A model generated the notes under the pieces. That model saw nothing but the letters and a program-made list of their open reading frames with translations. It had not been told where the DNA came from and did no database searches. A DNA stretch of 11,033 bases from Burkholderiales bacterium (GTDB lineage Bacteria; Pseudomonadota; Gammaproteobacteria; Burkholderiales; Burkholderiaceae_D): contig SYFN01000110.1 in assembly GCA_005800405.1 (NCBI GenBank), positions 1 to 11,033 on the forward strand, in the 5' to 3' direction. A program made the translations under genes and the position numbers. Shown piece by piece: positions 1 through 6,118 of this stretch. The first letter of the stretch is position 1. Each line of letters begins with the position of its first letter.

Positions 1-39
1 GTCTATGTCGGTGTTGGCATCATCACCGACAAGAAGTAA
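1..39 (+). CDS. C-terminal end of an unidentified protein (partial)
   Basis: The window opens inside a reading frame that gives VYVGVGIITDKK and then a TAA stop at 37-39. Twelve codons are too few to assign a family. The alternation of small and hydrophobic residues before a lysine-rich tail would fit the end of an envelope protein, but that is only a guess. It is listed because it sets the left gene boundary and is followed by a hairpin. Confidence 0.45.
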   Translation, partial: VYVGVGIITDKK

Positions 40-62
40 ACGGCCATCGCCTTGTATTGACT

Positions 63-82
63 CGAGCCGATGAACCGGCTCG
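63..82 (+). terminator. GC-rich hairpin, possible terminator of the upstream gene
   Basis: CGAGCCG (63-69) and CGGCTCG (76-82) form a perfect 7-bp stem around a 6-nt loop, 23 bases after the stop codon of the partial gene. No T-run follows, so this is not a canonical rho-independent terminator. It could instead be an mRNA 3'-end stabiliser. The remaining bases up to 195 show no gene and no convincing promoter. Confidence 0.3.
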
Positions 83-195
83 CGAGATACCGCGGATCTG
101 TGCGTTTGCTGCCTTAGCTAAATGACATCAGTCGAAGTCCTCACAGGGCATGGAGTACACTCAGGCAGATAACCATTCCTCTGCCGCTGCTGCCT

Positions 196-567
196 GTGAA
201 AACATTTCTTTTTCCCTTCCTGTTGCTCTGCGTTTTACCCGCTCGAGCTGACTGGAACCTTCTCCACAAAAAAAACGAAAGCAGTCTCTACATCGATCCG
301 CTCACCGTCGTTCGGGGCACACGGCCCCGCGTCTGGGTCCTGCATGATTATGGCAAGCCGGATGAGTACGAGGATCAGTCTGCTCGATTGCTCTTCGAAT
401 CCAATTGTTATGACGGTACGCTGCGAAAACGTAGCGCGGTGTACTACAAAGAACCCATGGCACGAGGCGACACGACCTCGGAATACAAACCTACCCCGTG
501 GGAAGTCCCCGTGGCCGACACACTCGAAGCCGCAGCGCTGTATTTTTTATGCGAGACTAAACCATGA
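196..567 (+). CDS. Small secreted Adhesin_E-like (surface-adhesin protein E) family protein, copy 1
   Basis: This 123-residue protein begins with a Sec signal peptide: hydrophobic residues 4-15, with cleavage likely after ARA (16-18), just before the DW that opens the mature domain. The mature part has the layout of the surface-adhesin E family (Adhesin_E): an N-terminal W, LYIDP at 31-35, RVWVLHDY at 45-52, then two cysteines (C71 in the SNCYDG stretch and C119 near the end) likely to form a disulfide. It should be periplasmic or surface-associated; its molecular role is unknown. The start is GTG at 196, chosen because it gives a complete signal peptide and no in-frame ATG lies just upstream. 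No Shine-Dalgarno sequence is evident. Its stop overlaps the start of a second family member by 4 nt (ATGA), so the two are probably co-translated. Confidence 0.72.
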   Translation: MKTFLFPFLLLCVLPARADWNLLHKKNESSLYIDPLTVVRGTRPRVWVLHDYGKPDEYEDQSARLLFESNCYDGTLRKRSAVYYKEPMARGDTTSEYKPTPWEVPVADTLEAAALYFLCETKP

Positions 568-962
568 TACGTCGCTTGACACTGCCAATACTGCTAATGA
601 GTTCCCCAGCGTTTGCAGGCGACTGGGTCATGCTGCCAGTAGCCGATCCGGCCTCGACCGCCGCAGGTGAGACCTTTTTTGTGGATCCAGACATCAGCAC
701 CCGAGGCAAATGGCCGATGATTCATACCCTCCGCAATTACCGCGAGGCCACGGCGCGCGGTCATGCTTCCGACAGCATGCTCTGTGAGGTCGATTGCAAC
801 CAGCAACTGATACGCGCGGTGGGTGGCGCTTTCTATTCAGGATTGATGGGTAAAGGCGCGGTCGAGCCGTGGAATCGTCACACCCCCTGGGTGCGACCTG
901 CCGCCGATACAGCGCTCGAGAAGGTACTTCAGTATGCGTGCACTCAACAAAAGTCGCAGTAA
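564..962 (+). CDS. Small secreted Adhesin_E-like family protein, copy 2
   Basis: This 132-residue protein has a signal peptide (residues 1-18, cleavage after AFA) followed by GDW, the same mature start as its upstream neighbour. It shares the scaffold: FFVDP at 38-42, a tryptophan plus IHTLRNY segment around 50-59 in place of VWVLHDY, cysteines at 74 and 78, and a final cysteine at 126. The two proteins are clearly divergent outside these landmarks, so this is an old tandem duplication rather than a recent copy. ATG at 564 overlaps the preceding stop (ATGA), with GAG about 8 nt upstream. A periplasmic or outer-surface location is inferred; function is unknown. Family assignment rests on motif layout and is a little weaker than for copy 1. 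Confidence 0.7.
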   Translation: MIRRLTLPILLMSSPAFAGDWVMLPVADPASTAAGETFFVDPDISTRGKWPMIHTLRNYREATARGHASDSMLCEVDCNQQLIRAVGGAFYSGLMGKGAVEPWNRHTPWVRPAADTALEKVLQYACTQQKSQ

Positions 963-1019
963 CTGATCATTCAATTCACGTAAGCTACACGGTCACACTG
1001 CAGCCATGGAGAACTCACG

Positions 1020-1748
1020 ATGAAGCGAAAACAGGCACGCCCACCAAGATCCAACACGCTGATGATGGATACTGCCGATGGCAGCGGCAGCTTCAGCGGC
1101 TATCTTGCTTTGCCACCGGGCGGTCGCGGACCGGGTCTGGTAATCGCTCAGGAAATTTTTGGCGTGAACAAGCCGATGCGAGAAATCGCGGATGCATTTG
1201 CTGCGCGCGGTTATGTTGTGCTGGTACCGGACCTCTTCTGGAGACTGGCGCCGAACGTAGAACTGGGATACACGCCAGAAGACTGGCAAAAAGCGTTTAG
1301 CTATTTCCAGAGATTCAATGTGGATACAGGGGTGGACGATATCCAGACCGCGATCACCACCCTGCGCGAACAGGCATTCGTGCGTGCGCATGTCGGTGTG
1401 ATGGGCTTCTGCCTTGGTGGCAAGCTCGCCTATCTGTCAGCCTGCCGCACCGATGCCGATGTCGCCATCGGTTATTACGGTGTCGGCATTGAAGATGCGC
1501 TCGACGAAGCGCATCATTTGTACTGCCCACTGGTACTGCACATTGCGCAGCTCGACAAATACTGCGATGAGGTAGCGCAGGACAAGATAAGCCGCAGCCT
1601 CGGTCATCACCATGATGTTCAGGTCTGGATTTACCCGGATGCCGATCACGCATTTGCCCGTCCGGGTGGTGAGTATTATCACCAGCCCTCGGCTGATCTT
1701 GCGCTGGAACGCAGTCTGCTTGTATTGCAGAGTGCGCTCAAGTTTTGA
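1020..1748 (+). CDS. Dienelactone hydrolase family protein
   Basis: This is a 242-residue cytoplasmic alpha/beta hydrolase. Family landmarks are present in order: QEIFG with E45 (the glutamate that orients the nucleophile in dienelactone hydrolases), PDLFWR with R75, the nucleophile elbow GFCLGG with C131, the acidic triad member in AQLDK (D179), and H210 in DADHAFAR with R214 four residues on. The whole Cys-Asp-His triad is therefore intact and length is normal. Characterised members hydrolyse dienelactone in the chlorocatechol pathway, but many homologues act on other lactones or esters. No chlorocatechol genes lie nearby, so the true substrate is open. The start is ATG at 1020 with GGAGA at 1008-1012. 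In-frame ATGs at residues 15-16 are possible but lack a ribosome binding site. Confidence 0.9.
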   Translation: MKRKQARPPRSNTLMMDTADGSGSFSGYLALPPGGRGPGLVIAQEIFGVNKPMREIADAFAARGYVVLVPDLFWRLAPNVELGYTPEDWQKAFSYFQRFNVDTGVDDIQTAITTLREQAFVRAHVGVMGFCLGGKLAYLSACRTDADVAIGYYGVGIEDALDEAHHLYCPLVLHIAQLDKYCDEVAQDKISRSLGHHHDVQVWIYPDADHAFARPGGEYYHQPSADLALERSLLVLQSALKF

Positions 1749-1795
1749 TGGAAGATGTCGATGCTTCTTAAATCTTAATTCGTTACCGAGTGACC

Positions 1796-2365
1796 ATGAC
1801 AACTACCCTCCCCAGAATACTTGCTGTGGCCGCGGGTCTGCTGATTATGCTGGCTGGCTGCCACAGCACCTACTATCTGAACGGCGACAAGTACGTCGGC
1901 GAGTTCCGTGACGGCAAGCGCACCGGCCAGGGGAGTTACTACTTCCGCAATGGCGACCGCTTCGTCGGTGAATTCCGCGATGATGAGTTCAACGGTCAGG
2001 GCACGCTGCGGTTCTCGAATGGCAATCGCTACACCGGGAATTTCAGCAAGAACCGCATTGAGGGACAAGGCACGCTGCGCTATGCCAACGGCGATGAATA
2101 CACCGGCGAATTTGTCGATGGAAAACGGCATGGGCAAGGTGTCTATACTTATGCCAGCGGTAGCAAATTCACTGGCGAGTTCCGCGAGGATCAGTTGCCC
2201 GCGACGGTCACCTATATCTACAAGAACGGTGATCAGTATGTGGGTGAATTCAAAGACTGGCGCTTCCATGGCAAAGGGAAAAAATCTTTCGCCAATGGTC
2301 GCGTGCCAATCGAAGGTCGGTGGGAAGAAGGCGAGTTTGTGCTGATGGAAGCTGCGCGCAAATAA
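1796..2365 (+). CDS. MORN-repeat lipoprotein
   Basis: A lipoprotein signal peptide (hydrophobic core then lipobox LAGC, lipidated cysteine at residue 22) leads directly into about six tandem 23-residue MORN repeats of the form YxGEFxxGxxxGQGxxxxxNGD. Repeats 1-4 are canonical. Repeat 5 has lost the GxG (residues DQLPATV), repeat 6 is recovered (HGKGKKSF), and a half repeat (IEGRWEEGEF) ends the protein. MORN repeats form a beta-hairpin sheet and in eukaryotes often bind lipids or proteins; in bacteria their role is mostly uncharacterised. Membrane-anchored exposure to the periplasm is inferred. ATG at 1796 is preferred; an in-frame GTG two codons earlier (1790) is the alternative. The gene sits 47 nt after the hydrolase and 34 nt before the GGT-like gene, so they may share a transcript. 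Confidence 0.85.
   Translation: MTTTLPRILAVAAGLLIMLAGCHSTYYLNGDKYVGEFRDGKRTGQGSYYFRNGDRFVGEFRDDEFNGQGTLRFSNGNRYTGNFSKNRIEGQGTLRYANGDEYTGEFVDGKRHGQGVYTYASGSKFTGEFREDQLPATVTYIYKNGDQYVGEFKDWRFHGKGKKSFANGRVPIEGRWEEGEFVLMEAARK
1871..2306 (+). repeat. In-frame MORN repeat array, about 69-bp units
   Basis: The coding sequence here is a run of roughly six 69-bp units. They are most alike around the codons for YVGEF/YTGEF and for GQG and NGD. The units have diverged at the nucleotide level, so recent slippage is not suggested. The periodicity also keeps the antisense frame open, producing a spurious long reverse ORF. Confidence 0.65.
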
Positions 2366-2399
2366 CACCGCAATAACATACAAAATAAAAGAGCGCTAA

Positions 2400-4019
2400 T
2401 TGGAAATGACTGCAGGGCGTCCTTCGACGCTGGCCCCAAGGGGCATGGTTACCTGCCCACACGCACTGGCATCGGCGGCAGGTGTCGATGTGCTGAGAGC
2501 GGGCGGTTCTGCGGTCGATGCGGCGATTGCGGCCAGTGCTGCACTGGCTGTCATTTACCCGCACATGACCGGCATCGGTGGTGATGCCTTTTGGCTGATC
2601 CATGATGCCAAAACCGGCAAGGTTCACTACCTCAATGGTGGTGGGCGTGCGGCGAAGTCAGCCAGTATTGATTTTTTCACCGCTCGTGGGCTGACAGATA
2701 TTCCGTTTCGCGGGATTGTGCCTGCGAGCCTGACCACCCCCGGTTCCGTTGATAGCTGGTGCAAGGCGCATGCAAACTGGGGTCGTTTGCCACTCGCCCG
2801 CAATCTGCAGCAAGCGATTGCCTATGCACGCGATGGTTTTCCAGTCACAGGTCGCCTGGCGGGCTGGATAGCACGTACCGAGGCCGAATTGCGCGCACAA
2901 CCGGATGCCGCTGCCATCTTCCTTCTAAACGGTGTACCTGCGGCAGGTTCGCTGATACGCAACGCAGGTCTTGCCCGAACACTGGAGGCTATTGCACGCG
3001 AAGGCCGCGCCGGTTTCTACGAAGGTGCTGTGGCCAAAGCGCTGGCAGGCTATGTGCAGCAACACGGTGGATTTTTTACTGAAGACGACTTGCACGCACA
3101 AGAAGCACACTGGGGCGAACCGCTGGCAGGACATTACCGCGACCTGACCTTGTATCAGACACCCGCACCGACGCAGGGATTCACGGTGCTTGAAATGCTG
3201 AACCTTATCGAACCGCTGGATATTCGCAAGACAGGCTTCCTCGGTCCTGATCATGTACACCTGCTGGTACAGGCAAAACAGATCGCGTATCACGATCGTG
3301 ATCGCTATCTGGCCGATCCGGATTTTGCCGATGTACCACTAGATCACCTAACTTCCAAAGCTTATGCAAACGAACGCCGTGCGCTGATAGATCCTGCGCG
3401 TGCACTCCCATGGGACAAGGTACCTTCCTATGGTAGCCTGACGGGTGACACGGTGTACATCGCGACCATCGACGAAGAAGGCAATGCGGTATCACTGATA
3501 CACAGTCTGTATGGCGCGTTTGGCTCCACCGTGGTTGCGGGTGACACCGGCGTGCTGTTGCAAAACCGCAGTGCGTATTTCTCCCTCGATCCTGCGCATC
3601 CAAATTCTCTGGCCCCCGGCAAGATACCAGTGCATACCCTGATTGCATCGATGGGCAAACGCAATGACAAGCTCTGGAGCGTCGTTGGTTGCATGGGGGC
3701 CGATGGTCAACCTCAGATTCAGCTTCAGGCTTATGTAGCGATGATGGATTTTGGTTGCGACATACAACAGGCATTGGAAGCGCCACGCTGGCTATCAGGT
3801 CGCTTTGGTATCGGCGAAGCACGCGACACGCTGCATATCGAAGGTCGTTTTTCGGACGAGACACTGCGCGCACTGGCAGCACGTGGGCATCAACTCCATC
3901 GCTGGGGTGCGTGGAACGAACTGGCCGGTCATGCACACGGCATTGTGATTGATCCGATTACGGGTATTCGCAGTGGTGGATCGGATCCACGCAGTGATGG
4001 GGCTGCAATCGGTTATTGA
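2400..4019 (+). CDS. Gamma-glutamyltransferase family Ntn-hydrolase, divergent, lid-loop-less
   Basis: This 539-residue protein has the full-length gamma-glutamyltransferase (GGT) fold. AGGSAVDAAIA and TGIGGDAF near the N-terminus are family signatures, and R83 in GGGRAA aligns with the arginine that holds the substrate carboxylate in E. coli GGT. T351 in GDTVYIATID aligns with the threonine that cleaves the proenzyme and becomes the N-terminal nucleophile, so processing into large and small subunits is expected. Differences: no signal peptide is visible, the lid-loop segment before GKIP is missing, and the usual PLSSMSP oxyanion motif reads PVHTLIASM. These traits match cytoplasmic GGT-like paralogues and acylases rather than classic glutathione hydrolase. 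TTG at 2400 is taken as the start, with GAG 6 nt upstream; ATG at 2406 is the alternative. Substrate is unknown. Confidence 0.88.
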   Translation: MEMTAGRPSTLAPRGMVTCPHALASAAGVDVLRAGGSAVDAAIAASAALAVIYPHMTGIGGDAFWLIHDAKTGKVHYLNGGGRAAKSASIDFFTARGLTDIPFRGIVPASLTTPGSVDSWCKAHANWGRLPLARNLQQAIAYARDGFPVTGRLAGWIARTEAELRAQPDAAAIFLLNGVPAAGSLIRNAGLARTLEAIAREGRAGFYEGAVAKALAGYVQQHGGFFTEDDLHAQEAHWGEPLAGHYRDLTLYQTPAPTQGFTVLEMLNLIEPLDIRKTGFLGPDHVHLLVQAKQIAYHDRDRYLADPDFADVPLDHLTSKAYANERRALIDPARALPWDKVPSYGSLTGDTVYIATIDEEGNAVSLIHSLYGAFGSTVVAGDTGVLLQNRSAYFSLDPAHPNSLAPGKIPVHTLIASMGKRNDKLWSVVGCMGADGQPQIQLQAYVAMMDFGCDIQQALEAPRWLSGRFGIGEARDTLHIEGRFSDETLRALAARGHQLHRWGAWNELAGHAHGIVIDPITGIRSGGSDPRSDGAAIGY

Positions 4020-4034
4020 AAATAGCAAAGCCGT

Positions 4035-4094
4035 CTAAAAACGAAAAGGCGCTAGATAGGTCAGGACGAACCAGGCAGCGCTTTATCTTTTTAG
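4035..4094. repeat. Imperfect inverted repeat between convergent units (possible bidirectional terminator)
   Basis: The left arm CTAAAAACGAAAAGGCGCT (4035-4053) pairs with the right arm AGCGCTTTATCTTTTTAG (4077-4094). CTAAAAA and GCGCT are matched at the two ends, with an internal mismatch and a bulge, around a 23-nt loop. It lies just past the GGT-like stop and overlaps the end of the toxin remnant. The arms carry T-rich runs on both strands, which would suit termination in either direction. The long loop and imperfect stem make a degenerate mobile-element end an alternative. Confidence 0.4.
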
Positions 4095-4331
4095 TAGCCG
4101 CCTCATCAGCATAGACAGAAAATCCTGCTCGTTTCCGGCGATGGCATACACATCAATGTTTTCAGCGATTCGTCGGTAGACTAGCTTGCGATGTACTCTA
4201 AAAACATGTCGGTATTCAAAGATACCTACCGACATAAGCTCTTTTACCGCAGTAGCCGGGTACTTCTCAGTATCTACCTGTTGCAGCTGTTCAAAAATCC
4301 CATCCTCGGCCCTAAGCCCCTCGATCGCACC
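4083..4331 (-). pseudogene. RelE/ParE-type toxin remnant, 5'-truncated
   Basis: Reading the - strand gives 82 open codons before a TAA at 4083-4085. The C-terminal half has the pattern of RelE/ParE family toxins: KELMSVGIFEYR, then VHRKLVYRR, then IDVYAIAG, ending FLSMLMRRLLKR. Typical members have about 95-105 residues with an N-terminal helical pair. Here the frame is closed upstream by TGA at 4332-4334, and no start codon precedes the conserved part; the first ATG would leave only 50 residues. A neighbouring frame contains a segment NIRSISYIYAGS that could be a frameshifted N-terminus. No antitoxin gene is seen beside it. I infer a dead toxin gene left in the gap between convergent units. 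Annotation as an intact toxin is not supported. Confidence 0.6.
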
Positions 4332-4410
4332 TCATTGATCCAGCATAGATATAGGAAATTGACCTGATGTTGGTGAAGGATTGCCTGGCGAGCGCCTGAG
4401 CGTGCGTGGG

Positions 4411-4434
4411 ACCAAATTGAGTACCAAATTCAGT
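4411..4434. repeat. 12-bp tandem duplication
   Basis: ACCAAATTGAGT (4411-4422) is directly followed by ACCAAATTCAGT (4423-4434), differing at one base. It lies in the gene-free stretch between the toxin remnant and the end of the - strand operon. It could be a replication-slippage scar or a paired protein-binding site; nothing nearby decides between them. Confidence 0.4.
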
Positions 4435-4487
4435 CAGATTCAAGAGGTCCGCTCACCAACGACAGCGTTCCGTCAGTCTTTTCTTTG

Positions 4488-5351
4488 TCAGCGCGCTGCA
4501 AGCTTGCGGAAATCCTGCTCTAACCCAGCTAGTTTTTCCTCTGCGCGTTTACGTTGCGCTGGCGTAGCCAGTTTGTGCATGGCTGCTGAATTCGCGCAGG
4601 CTTCATTGAACAAATGACGCCGCATCTCGCTGCCAGCGGGATCATCGGGATTGAAAGCACGCTCCATCAGCGCGCGTATTTCTGCTTCTGCCAGTTCCGG
4701 TGTTGGTTTGGTTTTTCGTATTTTTTCCAGTGTGGCAAAAATATCTTCCTGCCGTCGCTGACGCAGCACCCAGCTGATCTTGGGATCGAGCGCCGAGCGC
4801 GCAATCGCATCCCGAATCGCCTGCTTTTGAGCAGCGCTTAACCGACCATAGAAAAATTCACTACGATCAGTCCACTCGTCGAGACGATCTTCTGCGAGCT
4901 GTTTGGCGGATACATCCAGCCATTTCTCACGCCATTGTTTGTCTTCTTCAGCAAATTTTTTTCGCAGGCGCTTGAGATTGGCAGGCTCGAGCGACAACGC
5001 AAGCGCAGCGGCCTGGGGCGCAGTCTGCAACAACAACGTCTCGAACTGGTGCCTGGCTTTCGTGATGGCATCGCAGGCAGCTACCTCACTGACATCGCTT
5101 TTCGCCATCTGGCGCAACTCACCCAGCAAATCTGCATTCGCTGGCAATTGGGTGCTTCGATGCCAGGCATGCCAAGCCTTCAGATCTGCTTTGACTTCGC
5201 GCTTCTGCGATTCACTGAAATCCAGATAACGGTCCATCCACCAATAAGCGATGGTGCCGAGATTGTCATAACCCGTACGCACCAAACCACAGGCAGACAG
5301 GGCCAATACCAGCAGCACAACAGCGCAACGCTGCCATAGTCGCAATTTCAT
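4488..5351 (-). CDS. DUF6279-like lipoprotein
   Basis: This 287-residue protein starts with a lipoprotein signal peptide: a charged N-terminus, hydrophobic residues 9-18, and lipobox LSAC with the lipidated cysteine at 21. The mature part opens with GLVRTGYDNL, then AYWWMDRYLDFSESQ, which I recognise from the proteobacterial lipoprotein family DUF6279. The rest is highly charged and probably alpha-helical, with long Arg/Lys/Glu/Gln-rich stretches (such as the 120-165 and 195-215 regions) that may form coiled coils. It should be anchored in a membrane facing the periplasm; function is unknown. The start lies 23 nt after the aldolase-family stop on the same strand, so it may be the last gene of the operon. 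It has no recognisable ribosome binding site, and its content has no obvious tie to transport or catabolism. Confidence 0.78.
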   Translation of the reverse strand: MKLRLWQRCAVVLLVLALSACGLVRTGYDNLGTIAYWWMDRYLDFSESQKREVKADLKAWHAWHRSTQLPANADLLGELRQMAKSDVSEVAACDAITKARHQFETLLLQTAPQAAALALSLEPANLKRLRKKFAEEDKQWREKWLDVSAKQLAEDRLDEWTDRSEFFYGRLSAAQKQAIRDAIARSALDPKISWVLRQRRQEDIFATLEKIRKTKPTPELAEAEIRALMERAFNPDDPAGSEMRRHLFNEACANSAAMHKLATPAQRKRAEEKLAGLEQDFRKLAAR

Positions 5352-5374
5352 CTGAGGAGGAGCGGTAACGGGGC

Positions 5375-6118
5375 CTACAGTGTACGCCGCAATGACTCGA
5401 AAAACAGATCTGCCTGCAATCGCTCTCCCCGCGTTTGCAATTCGACTTGCGCAGCCATCGCCTCCGGTACGGGTTGTAATGGCAAGCCGGTGCGCAGCGC
5501 GAGGACTTCTACCATGCAGGCGCGTTCGACGTAGTACAGGTCATCATAGGCGTAAGCGACACTATCGCCGCAGACCACGACGCCGTGATTACCGAGAAAC
5601 GCAATATCGGCGTTGTTCATTGCACGGGCGATGCGTTCACCCTCGGTATGGTCGAGCGCGAGACCGTTGTAATGGGCATCAATCGCGATGCGGCCATGAA
5701 AACGCATCGCGTTTTGCGATAGGGTGGTATCCAGTGCGCGAGCGCTGGTGAGTGTGAGTGCCGTGGCATGTGGCATGTGCGTATGCATCACACAAGCCTT
5801 GCCGGCGATGCGATGAATCGCGGCGTGTATGTACATGGCAGTTGGCTCCACCTCGTGACGTCCAGCGTGCTTGTTACCCTGCTCATCAATCATCACGATA
5901 TCGTCGGCACCGATCTCTTGCCACAACAATCCACGCGGATTGAGAAGAAAGCGCCGCGATCCATCAGGCAAGTCGACACTGAAATGATTGCAGACGCCTT
6001 CGGCAAGACCATGATACGCCGCCGCTCGCAAGGCCAGCGCGAGGTCCTCGCGCAGCTCTTTGACACTGTCTGATGCAAAGTCCTGCGCATGGTTCTGCGC
6101 ATTACGTTGATTAGGCAT
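5375..6118 (-). CDS. Class II aldolase/adducin family protein
   Basis: This is a 247-residue class II aldolase/adducin domain protein, normal for single-domain members. The divalent-metal site is complete: H112 and H114 in MHTHMPHA, and H178 in FLGNHGVV. E91 in EVEPTAMYIH sits where L-fuculose-phosphate aldolase has its catalytic glutamate. GVCNHFSVDLPDG (41-53) is the usual substrate-side motif. Members cleave or epimerise sugar phosphates, or decarboxylate or dehydrate small acids, so the reaction here is undetermined. ATG at 6118 is chosen over the longer frame start at 6241 because GGAGG (6128-6132) lies 9 nt upstream, and the longer N-terminus is just amidase sequence in another frame. 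It overlaps the amidase stop by 8 nt (ATGCCTAA), implying coupled translation and a shared pathway. Confidence 0.88.
   Translation of the reverse strand: MPNQRNAQNHAQDFASDSVKELREDLALALRAAAYHGLAEGVCNHFSVDLPDGSRRFLLNPRGLLWQEIGADDIVMIDEQGNKHAGRHEVEPTAMYIHAAIHRIAGKACVMHTHMPHATALTLTSARALDTTLSQNAMRFHGRIAIDAHYNGLALDHTEGERIARAMNNADIAFLGNHGVVVCGDSVAYAYDDLYYVERACMVEVLALRTGLPLQPVPEAMAAQVELQTRGERLQADLFFESLRRTL

Noticed and set aside
1775..2383. 202-codon open frame on the - strand opposite the MORN gene
   Set aside because: It is a by-product of the 69-bp repeat periodicity. The + strand frame has a lipobox signal and a recognised repeat family.
3205..3936. 243-codon - strand open frame opposite the GGT-like gene
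   Set aside because: Composition is rich in Arg, His, Cys and Ser with no domain, and it is fully covered by the well-supported GGT-family gene.
4381..4617. 78-codon + strand open frame running into the DUF6279-like gene
   Set aside because: TTG start, low-complexity product and antisense overlap with the lipoprotein gene. The gap is better explained by the toxin remnant and repeats.
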